NCBI RefSeq assembly: GCF_023634645.1
Contig: NZ_JAMKMR010000002.1
Coordinates: 248,001-312,000 of the forward strand
Source: Vibrio sinus
GTDB taxonomy: Bacteria > Pseudomonadota > Gammaproteobacteria > Enterobacterales > Vibrionaceae
Length of the DNA: 64,000 nt
Direction of reading: 5' to 3'
A program made the translations under genes and the position numbers. Shown piece by piece: positions 1-7,868 of the stretch. The notes below the pieces were generated by a model. That model worked only from the letters and a program-made list of their open reading frames with translations, was not told where the DNA came from and did no database searches. Every line of letters begins with the position of its first letter. Within the stretch, counting starts at the first letter, position 1.

Positions 1-1056
1 ACATTAGCTGTTGGTAGTTGGGCTGTGATGTCGGCTGGGGATGAAGTCGACAGCCATCAACCTATCAGCAAGACAAACATAAAGGCCGTTCAGGTAGCGG
101 CGAGTCACAGCGCAACTAATATTACTCCAGCTACTCAAAAATCAAATAATGAAAAACAAAGTCCCATTGATGTTGCAAAACCAGTATTGTCTCCAACGGT
201 AAAAGCGACAGAGGATGCCACTCAAGTATACAGCGTAAAACCCGTTAAACCGAAAACCCAGCCATCGAGCGTAAAGCCACGAGTCGCGGCCAAAGCCTCA
301 AGCACCTCTCCTGTTAAACCAACCCAAGATATCGCTACTACGGAAATACCTCGACAGCAGGTTTCTGAGCAAGTGTCATCGGTCGCTAAGCCGAAGAGCC
401 CACCGCCTCGTTCTACTATCACTAGGCCGGAACAAGGCTTTGTAATTGAAAAAGTGGAGCTTACCCCAAGGCAGATCGCTGACAAAGAGATAGAAGAGGC
501 GCAGAAAGCCCTCGATGAGAACAATATCAAAGGTGCAGTCAAAGCTTATTCTTCCGCGTTGAGGCATGTGCCGCGAGATGAAGTTGTCAGGCAAAAATTG
601 GCGGCGCTCTACTACGGTAGGGGAGATGCGAGAAAAGCGTCGGAAATACTGCAGCAGGGAATGCAACTCAATCCTAATGGAGAAACCTTACGTATTGCCC
701 TCGCGAAGCTATTGATTAAAGAAGACCGAGCGGAGGCGGCGCTTGCGCCTTTAGTGTATTTACCTAGCGAACCGTCAACGCCTTACCTATCTTTGCGAGC
801 CGCATTGGCACAAAAAAATAACCAAGACAGGATTGCTCTAGAGAGTTATCAATTGCTGGTCGGCCAAGACAGCAGTAATGGCCGTTGGTGGTTAGGGCTT
901 GCGATACAACAAGAGCGTGACTCAGATGTAAAAGGCGCGGCGCAATCATACCAGAATGCATTGGCGAAAGTGGGTGTATCCAAGCGTTCACAACAATTTA
1001 TTCGCGATAGACTGGAGCTTCTTAACTCGCTCGAAGGAGGCCCACATGCAAATTAA
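1..1056 (+). CDS. mshN: MSHA pilus biogenesis protein MshN, 5' truncated by window edge
   Basis: The reading frame is open from base 1, so the gene begins upstream of the window. The first visible residues (TLAVGSWAVMSA) look like the end of an inner-membrane segment. They are followed by about 130 residues rich in Lys, Pro, Ser and Thr, a periplasmic linker, and then by a helical TPR-like domain (for example AQKALDENNIKGAVKAYSSA and the A-L-A-KLLIKEDRAEAALAPL stretch). Membrane anchor, linker and TPR is the architecture of MshN, a partner of the MshE/MshG assembly platform. The stop overlaps the mshE start by 11 bases, indicating translational coupling. An internal GTG at position 25 is in frame but would lie inside the membrane segment and is not a credible start. 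Confidence 0.88.
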   Translation, partial: TLAVGSWAVMSAGDEVDSHQPISKTNIKAVQVAASHSATNITPATQKSNNEKQSPIDVAKPVLSPTVKATEDATQVYSVKPVKPKTQPSSVKPRVAAKASSTSPVKPTQDIATTEIPRQQVSEQVSSVAKPKSPPPRSTITRPEQGFVIEKVELTPRQIADKEIEEAQKALDENNIKGAVKAYSSALRHVPRDEVVRQKLAALYYGRGDARKASEILQQGMQLNPNGETLRIALAKLLIKEDRAEAALAPLVYLPSEPSTPYLSLRAALAQKNNQDRIALESYQLLVGQDSSNGRWWLGLAIQQERDSDVKGAAQSYQNALAKVGVSKRSQQFIRDRLELLNSLEGGPHAN

Positions 1057-2770
1057 GCTGCGTAAACGATTGGGTGATTTGCTGGTCGAAGAAGGCATTA
1101 TAACCGAGCAACAAGTAGAAGACGCTTTGGTCAGCCAGAAGCAAACTGGTCGCAAACTGGGTGACACACTTATCGAGTTGGGATTTTTAACTGAGCATCA
1201 AATGCTCACCTTCTTATCTCAACAACTGGCGCTTCCCCTTATTGATCTTAACCGTGCTCAAGTTGATATCGATGCTGTTCAGATACTACCGGAGGTGCAC
1301 GCTCGTCGTTTAAGAGCTTTGGTGTTTGGCCAATCTGGTGACACTTTGCGTGTCGCCATGAGTGATCCGGCGGATTTGTTTGCACAAGAGTCGTTACTTA
1401 GCCAGTTGTCGAAATACGCACTTGAGTTTGTTATCGCACCTGAAAATCAGTTAGTTGAAGCGTTTGACCGCTACTATCGTCGTACTAAAGAAATCGCTTC
1501 ATTTGCTGAGCAGTTGCAAGCTGAGCACAGCACCAATGAGGCCTTTGATCTTGATACTGGAGAAGACGACAGTGAAGAAGTCACCGTCGTTAAGTTGATT
1601 AATTCGTTGTTTGAAGATGCCGTGCAGGTGGGGGCGTCAGATATTCATATTGAGCCTGATGCGAATGTGTTGCGGCTAAGACAAAGAGTCGATGGTATTT
1701 TGCATGAAACCTTACTTAATGAGGTGAATATCTCTTCTGCATTAGTGCTGCGGTTAAAGCTGATGGCGAACTTGGATATTTCAGAAAAACGCTTACCGCA
1801 GGATGGGCGTTTTAATATTCGCTCCAAAGGGCAGTCGGTAGATATTCGTATGTCGACCATGCCAGTCCAGCATGGCGAGTCTGTGGTCATGAGGTTACTG
1901 AATCAATCCACCGGTGTACGTAAATTGGAAGACTCGGGAATCCCAGCGGATTTGTTAGAGCGTCTAAGGAGACAGCTCAAAAGGCCGCATGGGATGATAT
2001 TGGTGACAGGCCCAACAGGCTCAGGTAAAACCACCACCTTATATGGCGCGTTAATGGAGCTTAACGAGGCGGCGAAAAAAATCATCACAGTTGAGGACCC
2101 GGTCGAATATCGCTTGTCTCGCATTAATCAAGTGCAGGTCAATCCCAAAATTGATCTCACCTTTTCAACCGTATTGCGCACCTTTTTACGTCAAGACCCC
2201 GACATCATTCTTGTTGGTGAGATGCGCGATCATGAAACCGTTGAAATTGGCTTAAGAGCAGCACTGACGGGCCACTTGGTATTAAGTACGTTGCACACCA
2301 ATGATGCCGTGGATAGCGCCTTGCGTTTGATTGATATGGGAGCGCCTGGCTATTTAGTTGCAAGCGCAGTGCGTGCCGTGGTTGCACAAAGGCTTGTGCG
2401 CAAAGTGTGCCCGGATTGCAAAGTGGATGATGCGATTGATGAAGCGAGAAAACAATGGTTGAGTACGCGCTTTCCCAACCAAGCCTCCAGCTCATTTGTC
2501 AGAGGGAAAGGCTGCCAAAACTGCAACTTGACCGGTTATCGAGGAAGAATTGGTGTCTTTGAAATGCTTGAGCTTGACCATGACATGATGGACGCATTAC
2601 GCGATAACAATGCGGTTGCGTTTGCGGAATCAGCACGGAAGTCGCAGCAGTATAAACCTTTGCTCGCTTCCGCAATGGAGCTAGCACTCGATGGTATTGT
2701 GAGTTTGGATGAAGTGATGCACTTAGGTGAGGGTGACTCTTCAGGGTCTGTGCAGGCAATCATGATGTAG
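1046..2770 (+). CDS. mshE: MSHA pilus extension ATPase MshE
   Basis: This is the cytoplasmic hexameric ATPase that drives pilus extension, of the GspE/PilB type II/IV secretion family, 574 residues. The N-terminal MshEN domain shows the paired RLGDLLVEEG (about residue 8) and KLGDTLIELG (about residue 36) motifs, which in V. cholerae MshE bind cyclic di-GMP. Walker A GPTGSGKT lies near residue 321, with a downstream VGEMRD Walker B-like box. Two CxxC pairs (CPDC near 454, CQNC near 490) form the zinc-binding C-terminal module. ATG 1046 is chosen because an AAGGAGG ribosome site precedes it and the MshEN domain starts directly; an upstream in-frame start at 956 would read through mshN. Regulation by c-di-GMP is inferred from the intact motif. 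Confidence 0.96.
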   Translation: MQIKLRKRLGDLLVEEGIITEQQVEDALVSQKQTGRKLGDTLIELGFLTEHQMLTFLSQQLALPLIDLNRAQVDIDAVQILPEVHARRLRALVFGQSGDTLRVAMSDPADLFAQESLLSQLSKYALEFVIAPENQLVEAFDRYYRRTKEIASFAEQLQAEHSTNEAFDLDTGEDDSEEVTVVKLINSLFEDAVQVGASDIHIEPDANVLRLRQRVDGILHETLLNEVNISSALVLRLKLMANLDISEKRLPQDGRFNIRSKGQSVDIRMSTMPVQHGESVVMRLLNQSTGVRKLEDSGIPADLLERLRRQLKRPHGMILVTGPTGSGKTTTLYGALMELNEAAKKIITVEDPVEYRLSRINQVQVNPKIDLTFSTVLRTFLRQDPDIILVGEMRDHETVEIGLRAALTGHLVLSTLHTNDAVDSALRLIDMGAPGYLVASAVRAVVAQRLVRKVCPDCKVDDAIDEARKQWLSTRFPNQASSSFVRGKGCQNCNLTGYRGRIGVFEMLELDHDMMDALRDNNAVAFAESARKSQQYKPLLASAMELALDGIVSLDEVMHLGEGDSSGSVQAIMM

Positions 2771-2783
2771 TTAGGTGGAAAAG

Positions 2784-4004
2784 ATGCCCATTTATCGTTA
2801 TCAAGGAAGAAAACTGGATGGCAGTAAAGCGGCAGGCAATGTTGAAGCTGCTACTCAAGAGCTGGCAGCAGAAGCCTTGATGAATAAGGGCGTAATTCCT
2901 CTTCAAATAACACAAGGCAAGCAAAATACTGAAAGTGGCTTTGACTGGAAGGCCGCTTTTATGCCTTCTGTTCCCTTAGAAGTACTGGTTATTTTCTGCC
3001 GCCAACTCTATAGCTTAACCAAAGCAGGTATTCCATTACTGCGTTCGATGAAAGGTTTGACGCAAAATTGTGCTAATAAAATGCTCAAAGAGGCGCTGGA
3101 GGATGTCAGCAATGAACTGTCTAGTGGTCGAAGTTTGTCGGGGGCGATGCAAATGCATCCTAGAGTGTTCAGTGCCTTGTTCACCTCGATGATTCATGTG
3201 GGTGAGAATACGGGCCGCTTGGATGAAGCTCTGCATCAGTTAGCCAGTTATTATGAACAGGAAGTGGAGACCCGTAAGCGGATTAAGACAGCAATGCGCT
3301 ACCCGACTTTTGTTATCAGTTTTATCGTGGTCGCCATGTTTGTTTTAAACATTAAAGTGATACCTCAGTTTTCCACAATGTTTAATCGCTTTGGTGTGGA
3401 TTTGCCGCTTCCCACGCAAATTCTTATTGGCATGTCGAACTTTTTTGTCAACAACTGGGTATTGATGATCGTTGTCATGATATCTCTATTCGTCGCATTT
3501 AAGTTATGGGTGAATACCGCTCGTGGTCGAGAAAAGTGGGATCACATACGGCTGAGGATGCCGATTGTTGGTGGGATTGTGAATAGAGCTCAGTTATCAC
3601 GCTTTTCTCGCACGTTTGCATTGATGCTAAGGGCTGGCGTGCCACTTAACCAATCGCTGGCACTATCGGCCGAAGCGCTGGGCAATAAGTTTCTCGAATC
3701 TCGATTATTGGAAATGAAGTCAGCCATTGAAGCCGGTACCACTATATCCTCAGCAGCCATTAATAGTCAGGTGTTTACCTCGTTGGTGATTCAAATGATT
3801 TCAGTGGGTGAAGAAACGGGCCGAATTGACGAGTTATTGCTAGAAGCTTCCGATTTTTACGACAGGGAAGTGGATTACGACTTGAAAACACTAACGGCGA
3901 GAATTGAACCAATCCTATTGGTTATCGTTGCAGGTATGGTTCTGATATTGGCACTGGGCATCTTTTTGCCAATGTGGGGAATGTTGGATGTCATCAAAGG
4001 ATGA
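2784..4004 (+). CDS. mshG: MSHA pilus platform protein MshG
   Basis: Polytopic inner-membrane platform protein of the GspF/PilC family, 406 residues, which couples MshE to pilin assembly. It has two T2SSF repeats (about residues 65-190 and 270-395), each with the conserved FxRxLxxLxxAGxPL-type motif (VIFCRQLYSLTKAGIPLLRS and FSRTFALMLRAGVPLNQS), and hydrophobic segments near 170-190, 220-245 and 375-400. ATG 2784 follows an AGGTGG site; a GTG at 2775 is in frame but overlaps that site. The 13-base gap to mshE and the 17-base overlap with mshF place it firmly within the operon. Confidence 0.95.
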   Translation: MPIYRYQGRKLDGSKAAGNVEAATQELAAEALMNKGVIPLQITQGKQNTESGFDWKAAFMPSVPLEVLVIFCRQLYSLTKAGIPLLRSMKGLTQNCANKMLKEALEDVSNELSSGRSLSGAMQMHPRVFSALFTSMIHVGENTGRLDEALHQLASYYEQEVETRKRIKTAMRYPTFVISFIVVAMFVLNIKVIPQFSTMFNRFGVDLPLPTQILIGMSNFFVNNWVLMIVVMISLFVAFKLWVNTARGREKWDHIRLRMPIVGGIVNRAQLSRFSRTFALMLRAGVPLNQSLALSAEALGNKFLESRLLEMKSAIEAGTTISSAAINSQVFTSLVIQMISVGEETGRIDELLLEASDFYDREVDYDLKTLTARIEPILLVIVAGMVLILALGIFLPMWGMLDVIKG

Positions 4005-4449
4005 TTACATATACTCGACGCGGCATTTTAAACTCGCCCTGTGGTTGTTTATTGTCATGATATTGATAGCGAGCTTTTTTAGCTATTGGCAAAGTATTGA
4101 TTCACAGATAAATGCCACCTCAGTGGTGATCGCAAAGAAGCTAATTATTGATAGAGCGAGCTTTTATCGCCAAGAATGGTTGTTAAAAAGCAAACCTACC
4201 AGCATTTTAGTCAATGGAGAAGTACTTCACTTTAGTCAGCATGGTTGGCTTTTGCCCATATCAGATGATGGTTCATCAAATTGCATGATATGGATTGAAT
4301 TACTATCCCCTGAATCCGTCAGCGAAAAGGGTAGTGCTGTTAAGCTATCGGAAAGCGATTTTGATGACCAATACTTTTGTCAGTACCAAAGCTTGAATAA
4401 CGAGAGCGTCACTATCCAGTTACGAGGCGAGAGCTTTGAAGTCTTTTAA
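3988..4449 (+). CDS. mshF: MSHA biogenesis protein MshF
   Basis: Small protein of 153 residues with one N-terminal membrane segment (about residues 16-33, ALWLFIVMILIASFF) and a periplasmic remainder containing three cysteines. It has little sequence identity to anything by inspection, but its position between the platform gene mshG and the minor pilin mshB, its size and its bitopic layout are those of MshF. The ATG at 3988 lies inside the 3' end of mshG (17-base overlap), so expression is probably coupled. Function in assembly is not known from sequence. Confidence 0.85.
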   Translation: MSSKDDYIYSTRHFKLALWLFIVMILIASFFSYWQSIDSQINATSVVIAKKLIIDRASFYRQEWLLKSKPTSILVNGEVLHFSQHGWLLPISDDGSSNCMIWIELLSPESVSEKGSAVKLSESDFDDQYFCQYQSLNNESVTIQLRGESFEVF

Positions 4450-4483
4450 TTGGTTAGGCGAGATAACAATGTGATGGATAGGC

Positions 4484-5053
4484 GTGTTCATTAGAACTAA
4501 AGGATTTTCGCTCATTGAGCTGATTATTGTGATTGTGATTATTGGTGTGCTGGCCGTCGCCGCACTGCCAAGATTGCTCGATACCGTCAGCGCTGCGAAA
4601 AAGTCTGCTATCGAGGCGGTGGCAGGAGGCTTTGCTACAGGAGTGACCTCAGCACGGGCGCAATGGGAAGCCCAAGCCAGGCCATCTATAACCATCAATG
4701 GCGAGAAGTACAATACCGTCAACTATGATGGTGTGGACTTCTGGTTGACGCGAGCCAAATCAGCTAACGGCAACAGTACAGGATTCCAAGATGGTTATCC
4801 GATTGCTGTGAATAGCGATAATATTAGCTATCCTAACAGTCTTACTGACCAAATTTGCATCCAGTTGATGGAAAATCTGCTACATAATGCGCCGAGCGTG
4901 GCTCAAGTGTCTGAGTTGGGAGAAGAAGTTAAGTTTAGCGCTCAAGCAAGTGATTCTGACAATTCCTGCACGTATACACAAAGAGAAGGTAATACGAATC
5001 ACAAATTTGTTTACCAAATTAGTACAGGCAAGGTAAATGTGACTATAAATTAG
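4484..5053 (+). CDS. mshB: MSHA minor pilin MshB
   Basis: Type IV prepilin, 189 residues. A short leader ending in Lys-Gly is followed by FSLIELIIVIVIIGVLAVAALP, the prepilin peptidase site with the conserved Glu at mature position 5. The C-terminal globular domain has a Cys pair (near residues 125 and 165) likely to form the D-loop disulphide. Start is GTG 4484, since a TGA stop lies in frame only 12 bases upstream. It lies 34 bases after mshF and just before mshA, the usual mshB-mshA order. In V. cholerae a promoter for the structural operon lies before mshB; no convincing one could be pinpointed here. Confidence 0.92.
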   Translation: MFIRTKGFSLIELIIVIVIIGVLAVAALPRLLDTVSAAKKSAIEAVAGGFATGVTSARAQWEAQARPSITINGEKYNTVNYDGVDFWLTRAKSANGNSTGFQDGYPIAVNSDNISYPNSLTDQICIQLMENLLHNAPSVAQVSELGEEVKFSAQASDSDNSCTYTQREGNTNHKFVYQISTGKVNVTIN

Positions 5054-5124
5054 TTAGGGTAAAAGATTTTTTAGTCAATACTTTATTGCTTTAGATTTTG
5101 CTTGTTCAACATGGAGGTTTATTA

Positions 5125-5586
5125 ATGAACAAACAAAGTGGCTTTACACTAATAGAATTAGTGGTTGTGATTGTCATACTCGGTATCTTGGCCGTAACGG
5201 CTGCTCCGCGTTTTTTGAATCTGCAAGGTGATGCGCGGCAAGCCTCACTTCAGGGGCTTAAAGGTGCAATCGATGGTGCCGCTGGCATTGTTTACGGCAA
5301 GGCCGCGATAGAAGGGCTTGAAACCAGTGCGTCGGCGACAACGTCAGATAGTATTGCGGTAGTGTATGGTTATCCTAGTACAGCAGGGATTGAGAGCGCA
5401 GTTGTTGGCTTATCAACCGACTGGACATCTCAAGTGTCGGGCAGCACAAGCCGACTGATAACATTTGAAGACAGCTCTCTTACTACGGCAGCCGCGATAG
5501 CAGCTACAGGTTGTTATGTGACCTACAATCAAGCTGCAAGTGCGAGCTCAGCCTATACGGCAACAGTCACTAGCACTAGCTGCTAA
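5125..5586 (+). CDS. mshA: Major MSHA pilin MshA
   Basis: Major structural subunit of the mannose-sensitive haemagglutinin pilus, 153 residues. The leader MNKQSG is cut before [20 protein letters not shown], a textbook class IVa N-terminus with Glu5. The remainder is rich in Ala, Ser and Thr with two cysteines near the C-terminus (CYVTYN and the terminal SC), forming the disulphide D-loop. ATG 5125 follows a good GGAGG site at 5113; an upstream in-frame TTG-type extension would spoil the leader. It is preceded by a 71-base gap and followed by a strong hairpin, consistent with higher expression than its neighbours. In other vibrios this pilus serves surface attachment and biofilm formation and acts as a phage receptor. 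Confidence 0.96.
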   Translation: MNKQSGFTLIELVVVIVILGILAVTAAPRFLNLQGDARQASLQGLKGAIDGAAGIVYGKAAIEGLETSASATTSDSIAVVYGYPSTAGIESAVVGLSTDWTSQVSGSTSRLITFEDSSLTTAAAIAATGCYVTYNQAASASSAYTATVTSTSC

Positions 5587-5595
5587 TGTTTAACT

Positions 5596-5629
5596 ACGAC
5601 TATAGGCGCAAGGTTGCGCTTTTAGTCGT
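5596..5629 (+). terminator. Hairpin after mshA (partial terminator or mRNA stabiliser)
   Basis: CGACTATAGGCGCAA and TTGCGCTTTTAGTCG form a 15-bp arm pair with two mismatches around a 2-base centre, which opens to a small loop. It begins about 10 bases after the mshA stop. Only a short T run follows, so it probably reduces rather than abolishes read-through into mshC and protects the mshA message. Confidence 0.6.
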
Positions 5630-5680
5630 TTAAACTTAGGCTGCCGTAGCTTCGCCGTACAGTGAAGGAGTGCTTGTGGT

Positions 5681-6163
5681 GTGAATGGACGCTATAGACT
5701 TTGCTCTAAAGGCTTCACTCTAGTAGAGCTGCTCGTGGTGGTTCTGTTAATAGCGATTGTGTCCGTTTATGCTGCCAGCCGATATTTTGGTGTATCTCAT
5801 TTTTCTGCTTTTGCTGCCCAAGCTCAGGCGATTTCAATCATTCGCCAAGTGCAAGTTAACCGCATGCAATCTAATGTCGGTTCTAGTTCCTCTAATAATA
5901 ATTTTATCTTAGCCATATCAAGTAACTGCATAGGTTCGGTAACGGGCTGTGCAACCTCTGATCGCTCAACTCGTAGTGATGTATTAAGCTTTGATTCTGT
6001 AAGCGTTTCTTCAACACCTAGCCTTAGCCAAGTGACATTTGATTTATTGGGGAACCCGGAAGGTTCGGCAAGCCCTGGGGTCACCATCGCCTTTTCTGAC
6101 GACAACAGTAGTGCTTCTGTCTGTATCAATTCGCAAGGATTTGTTTCTAGGGGGGCCTGCTGA
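5681..6163 (+). CDS. mshC: MSHA minor pilin MshC
   Basis: Prepilin-like protein, 160 residues, with leader ending KG before FTLVELLVVVLLIAIVSVYAAS. The globular part is Ser/Asn-rich with four cysteines (near 85, 91, 153 and 160). Start is GTG 5681, 10 bases after an AAGGAG site; no ATG lies nearby in frame. It follows mshA by 94 bases and overlaps mshD by one base (TGATG-type junction). The role as pseudopilin in the initiating tip complex is inferred from other type IV pili. Confidence 0.9.
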   Translation: MNGRYRLCSKGFTLVELLVVVLLIAIVSVYAASRYFGVSHFSAFAAQAQAISIIRQVQVNRMQSNVGSSSSNNNFILAISSNCIGSVTGCATSDRSTRSDVLSFDSVSVSSTPSLSQVTFDLLGNPEGSASPGVTIAFSDDNSSASVCINSQGFVSRGAC

Positions 6164-6714
6164 TGATCTACAAAAGTGGCTTTACTCTTATCGAAAGTAT
6201 CATTGTCATGGTTATCATCGCGATTGCGATGATAAGTCTCACCACGCTTCTATTCCCACAAATTAGCCGCTCGGCTGATCCAAATTACCAAGTCAGGGCA
6301 TCCGCACTTGGGCAAAGTTTAATGTCGCAAATATTAGCTCGTGGGTTCGATCAAGAAAGTGATTTTGACGGTGATGTGATTCGCTGCTCTTCCACTGATG
6401 TTGGGGCACCAAATTGCTCTGGCAGTACCGGTTCGTCATTAACACTGGGTAGTGATACAGGCGAAGTCGCGCCAAATTACAACGATGTCGATGATTACAT
6501 AGGTTGTTGGGAGCCAGGAGGTGCGGGCAGCTGCAACGACTTGGACCTAATTGTGCAAAGCAGTTCCAGTACTTATAAAAACTTTAATGTCGTAATAACC
6601 GTGGCTTATGACAACACAAACTTTACCGATTGGAGCATGAAGTTAATCACGCTCACCATCACAGCTAGCAATCAAACACCGATAACGTTTCGAGCTTTTC
6701 GAGGGAATTACTAA
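6163..6714 (+). CDS. mshD: MSHA minor pilin MshD
   Basis: 183-residue prepilin-like protein with leader MIYKSG before FTLIESIIVMVIIAIAMISL. Like other GspI/PilV-type minor pilins it keeps Glu5 and a hydrophobic helix, and its body contains several cysteines (RCSSTD, APNCSG, CWEPGGAGSC). The first base of its ATG is the last base of the mshC stop and its stop shares one base with mshO, so translation is tightly coupled across mshC-D-O. Confidence 0.9.
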   Translation: MIYKSGFTLIESIIVMVIIAIAMISLTTLLFPQISRSADPNYQVRASALGQSLMSQILARGFDQESDFDGDVIRCSSTDVGAPNCSGSTGSSLTLGSDTGEVAPNYNDVDDYIGCWEPGGAGSCNDLDLIVQSSSSTYKNFNVVITVAYDNTNFTDWSMKLITLTITASNQTPITFRAFRGNY

Positions 6715-7427
6715 TGAACGCGAAAGGCTTCACGCTGATTGAAATGATCCTAACTATAATTGTAGGAGGAATTCTGGTTCTTGGGTTAGCAGGGTTTGTT
6801 GAGATTGGTATGAAGGGATATAAGGATTCAATTGAGCGTCAGCGACTGCAAACACAGGCGAAATTTGTGTTGGAAAAAATGTCGCGCGAAATCCGTCATA
6901 GTGTGCCAAACATCGTTAGCAATACCGCTGTCTCTAGTGCGGACTCTTGTGTGTCTTTCTATCCGATAGATTATGCAGGCTTTTACGCCACTGTCGGTGA
7001 CGATATCCAGTTTTTGGTTGGTAGTAGTGGTGCGTCGTCAAGCGATATTATCGATGCCAGTCGTTCGTTAATAATTAACCCAACCACTTATGCTGATACC
7101 GCCAATGCATTTAGCCTAACTAGCCCAACTGTGTCGCTATCAGGCTCTACCTACATCATCTCTGGAGGCGTTTCATCATTAAGCAGCAACTCGGTGGCGG
7201 ATAGGCAATATATATACAGTTCACAAGTGTCGTACTGTGTGTACAACAGCAGTGGTCAAGTGACACGAAATGGCATACAAGTGGCCGAAAATGTTGTGTC
7301 CGGGGCGTTTGAATACCTTCCAGCCAATATGCAAAGAGGTGGACTGGTGCATATCGATCTCACCTTCTCTCAAGATGGCGAGTCGACTAACTACCAACAA
7401 GACGTGCAGGTGCTCAATGTTCCCTAA
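6714..7427 (+). CDS. mshO: MSHA minor pilin MshO
   Basis: 237-residue GspJ/PilW-like minor pilin. Leader MNAKG precedes FTLIEMILTIIVGGILVLGLAGF, and the region near 45-65 (QAKFVLEKMSREIRHSVPN) is the conserved helix seen in MshO and GspJ proteins. Two cysteines (SCVSFYP and SYCVYN) could pair. ATG 6714 overlaps the mshD stop, and the stop overlaps the mshP start by 11 bases. Confidence 0.92.
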   Translation: MNAKGFTLIEMILTIIVGGILVLGLAGFVEIGMKGYKDSIERQRLQTQAKFVLEKMSREIRHSVPNIVSNTAVSSADSCVSFYPIDYAGFYATVGDDIQFLVGSSGASSSDIIDASRSLIINPTTYADTANAFSLTSPTVSLSGSTYIISGGVSSLSSNSVADRQYIYSSQVSYCVYNSSGQVTRNGIQVAENVVSGAFEYLPANMQRGGLVHIDLTFSQDGESTNYQQDVQVLNVP

Positions 7428-7866
7428 TCAAAAGGCCTATTCCATTAGTAAGCAACAAGGCAACCTTTACATTATTGCTGTGTTTGTCTTAGTCGTGATG
7501 GGCTTTTTGGGGGCCAATTTAGCGCGCATCGAATATTCGAATCGAGATGCCATTACTCGTGATGTGTTGGGGACCCAAGCTTGGCTATTGGCCCATTCGG
7601 CGAATGAGTATGTGTTGACTCAGCTGTACCCAATCGATGCTTCGGCTGCGGTAGCGGCAAATTGTGATCCTATTGCAGCGGCGATTACCACGGGTGCTAA
7701 CACCATGCGCAGCTCCTATTTTAATAATTGTGCAAGCGTAACGGTTGCTTGTACGTCGATCGGTACACTGGATAGTGTGAACTACTATAAAGTGGAGTCG
7801 AGTGCGATATGTGGCTCTGGCATCAATGAAGTAGAAAGGACGCAAGAAGTATGGGTAAGGGAGTAG
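7417..7866 (+). CDS. mshP: MSHA biogenesis protein MshP
   Basis: 149-residue PilX/GspK-like protein. It lacks a prepilin leader of the G-FTLIE type; instead an N-terminal hydrophobic stretch (about 17-35, NLYIIAVFVLVVMGFLGANL) follows a QQG sequence, as in other MshP proteins. Three or four cysteines lie in the C-terminal half. The start ATG 7417 lies within the end of mshO; a longer in-frame reading from 7270 would be entirely inside mshO and is rejected. Confidence 0.88.
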   Translation: MFPNQKAYSISKQQGNLYIIAVFVLVVMGFLGANLARIEYSNRDAITRDVLGTQAWLLAHSANEYVLTQLYPIDASAAVAANCDPIAAAITTGANTMRSSYFNNCASVTVACTSIGTLDSVNYYKVESSAICGSGINEVERTQEVWVRE

Positions 7867-7868
7867 CT

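Noticed and set aside
4484..7427. Five successive genes with similar N-termini, suggestive of recent tandem duplication
   Set aside because: Only the prepilin leader and helix are shared; this is the normal set of major and minor pilins in MSHA loci.
7270..7866. Longer reading frame for MshP starting at 7270
   Set aside because: The extra 49 codons lie entirely inside mshO in another frame and are unlike MshP; ATG 7417 fits family length.
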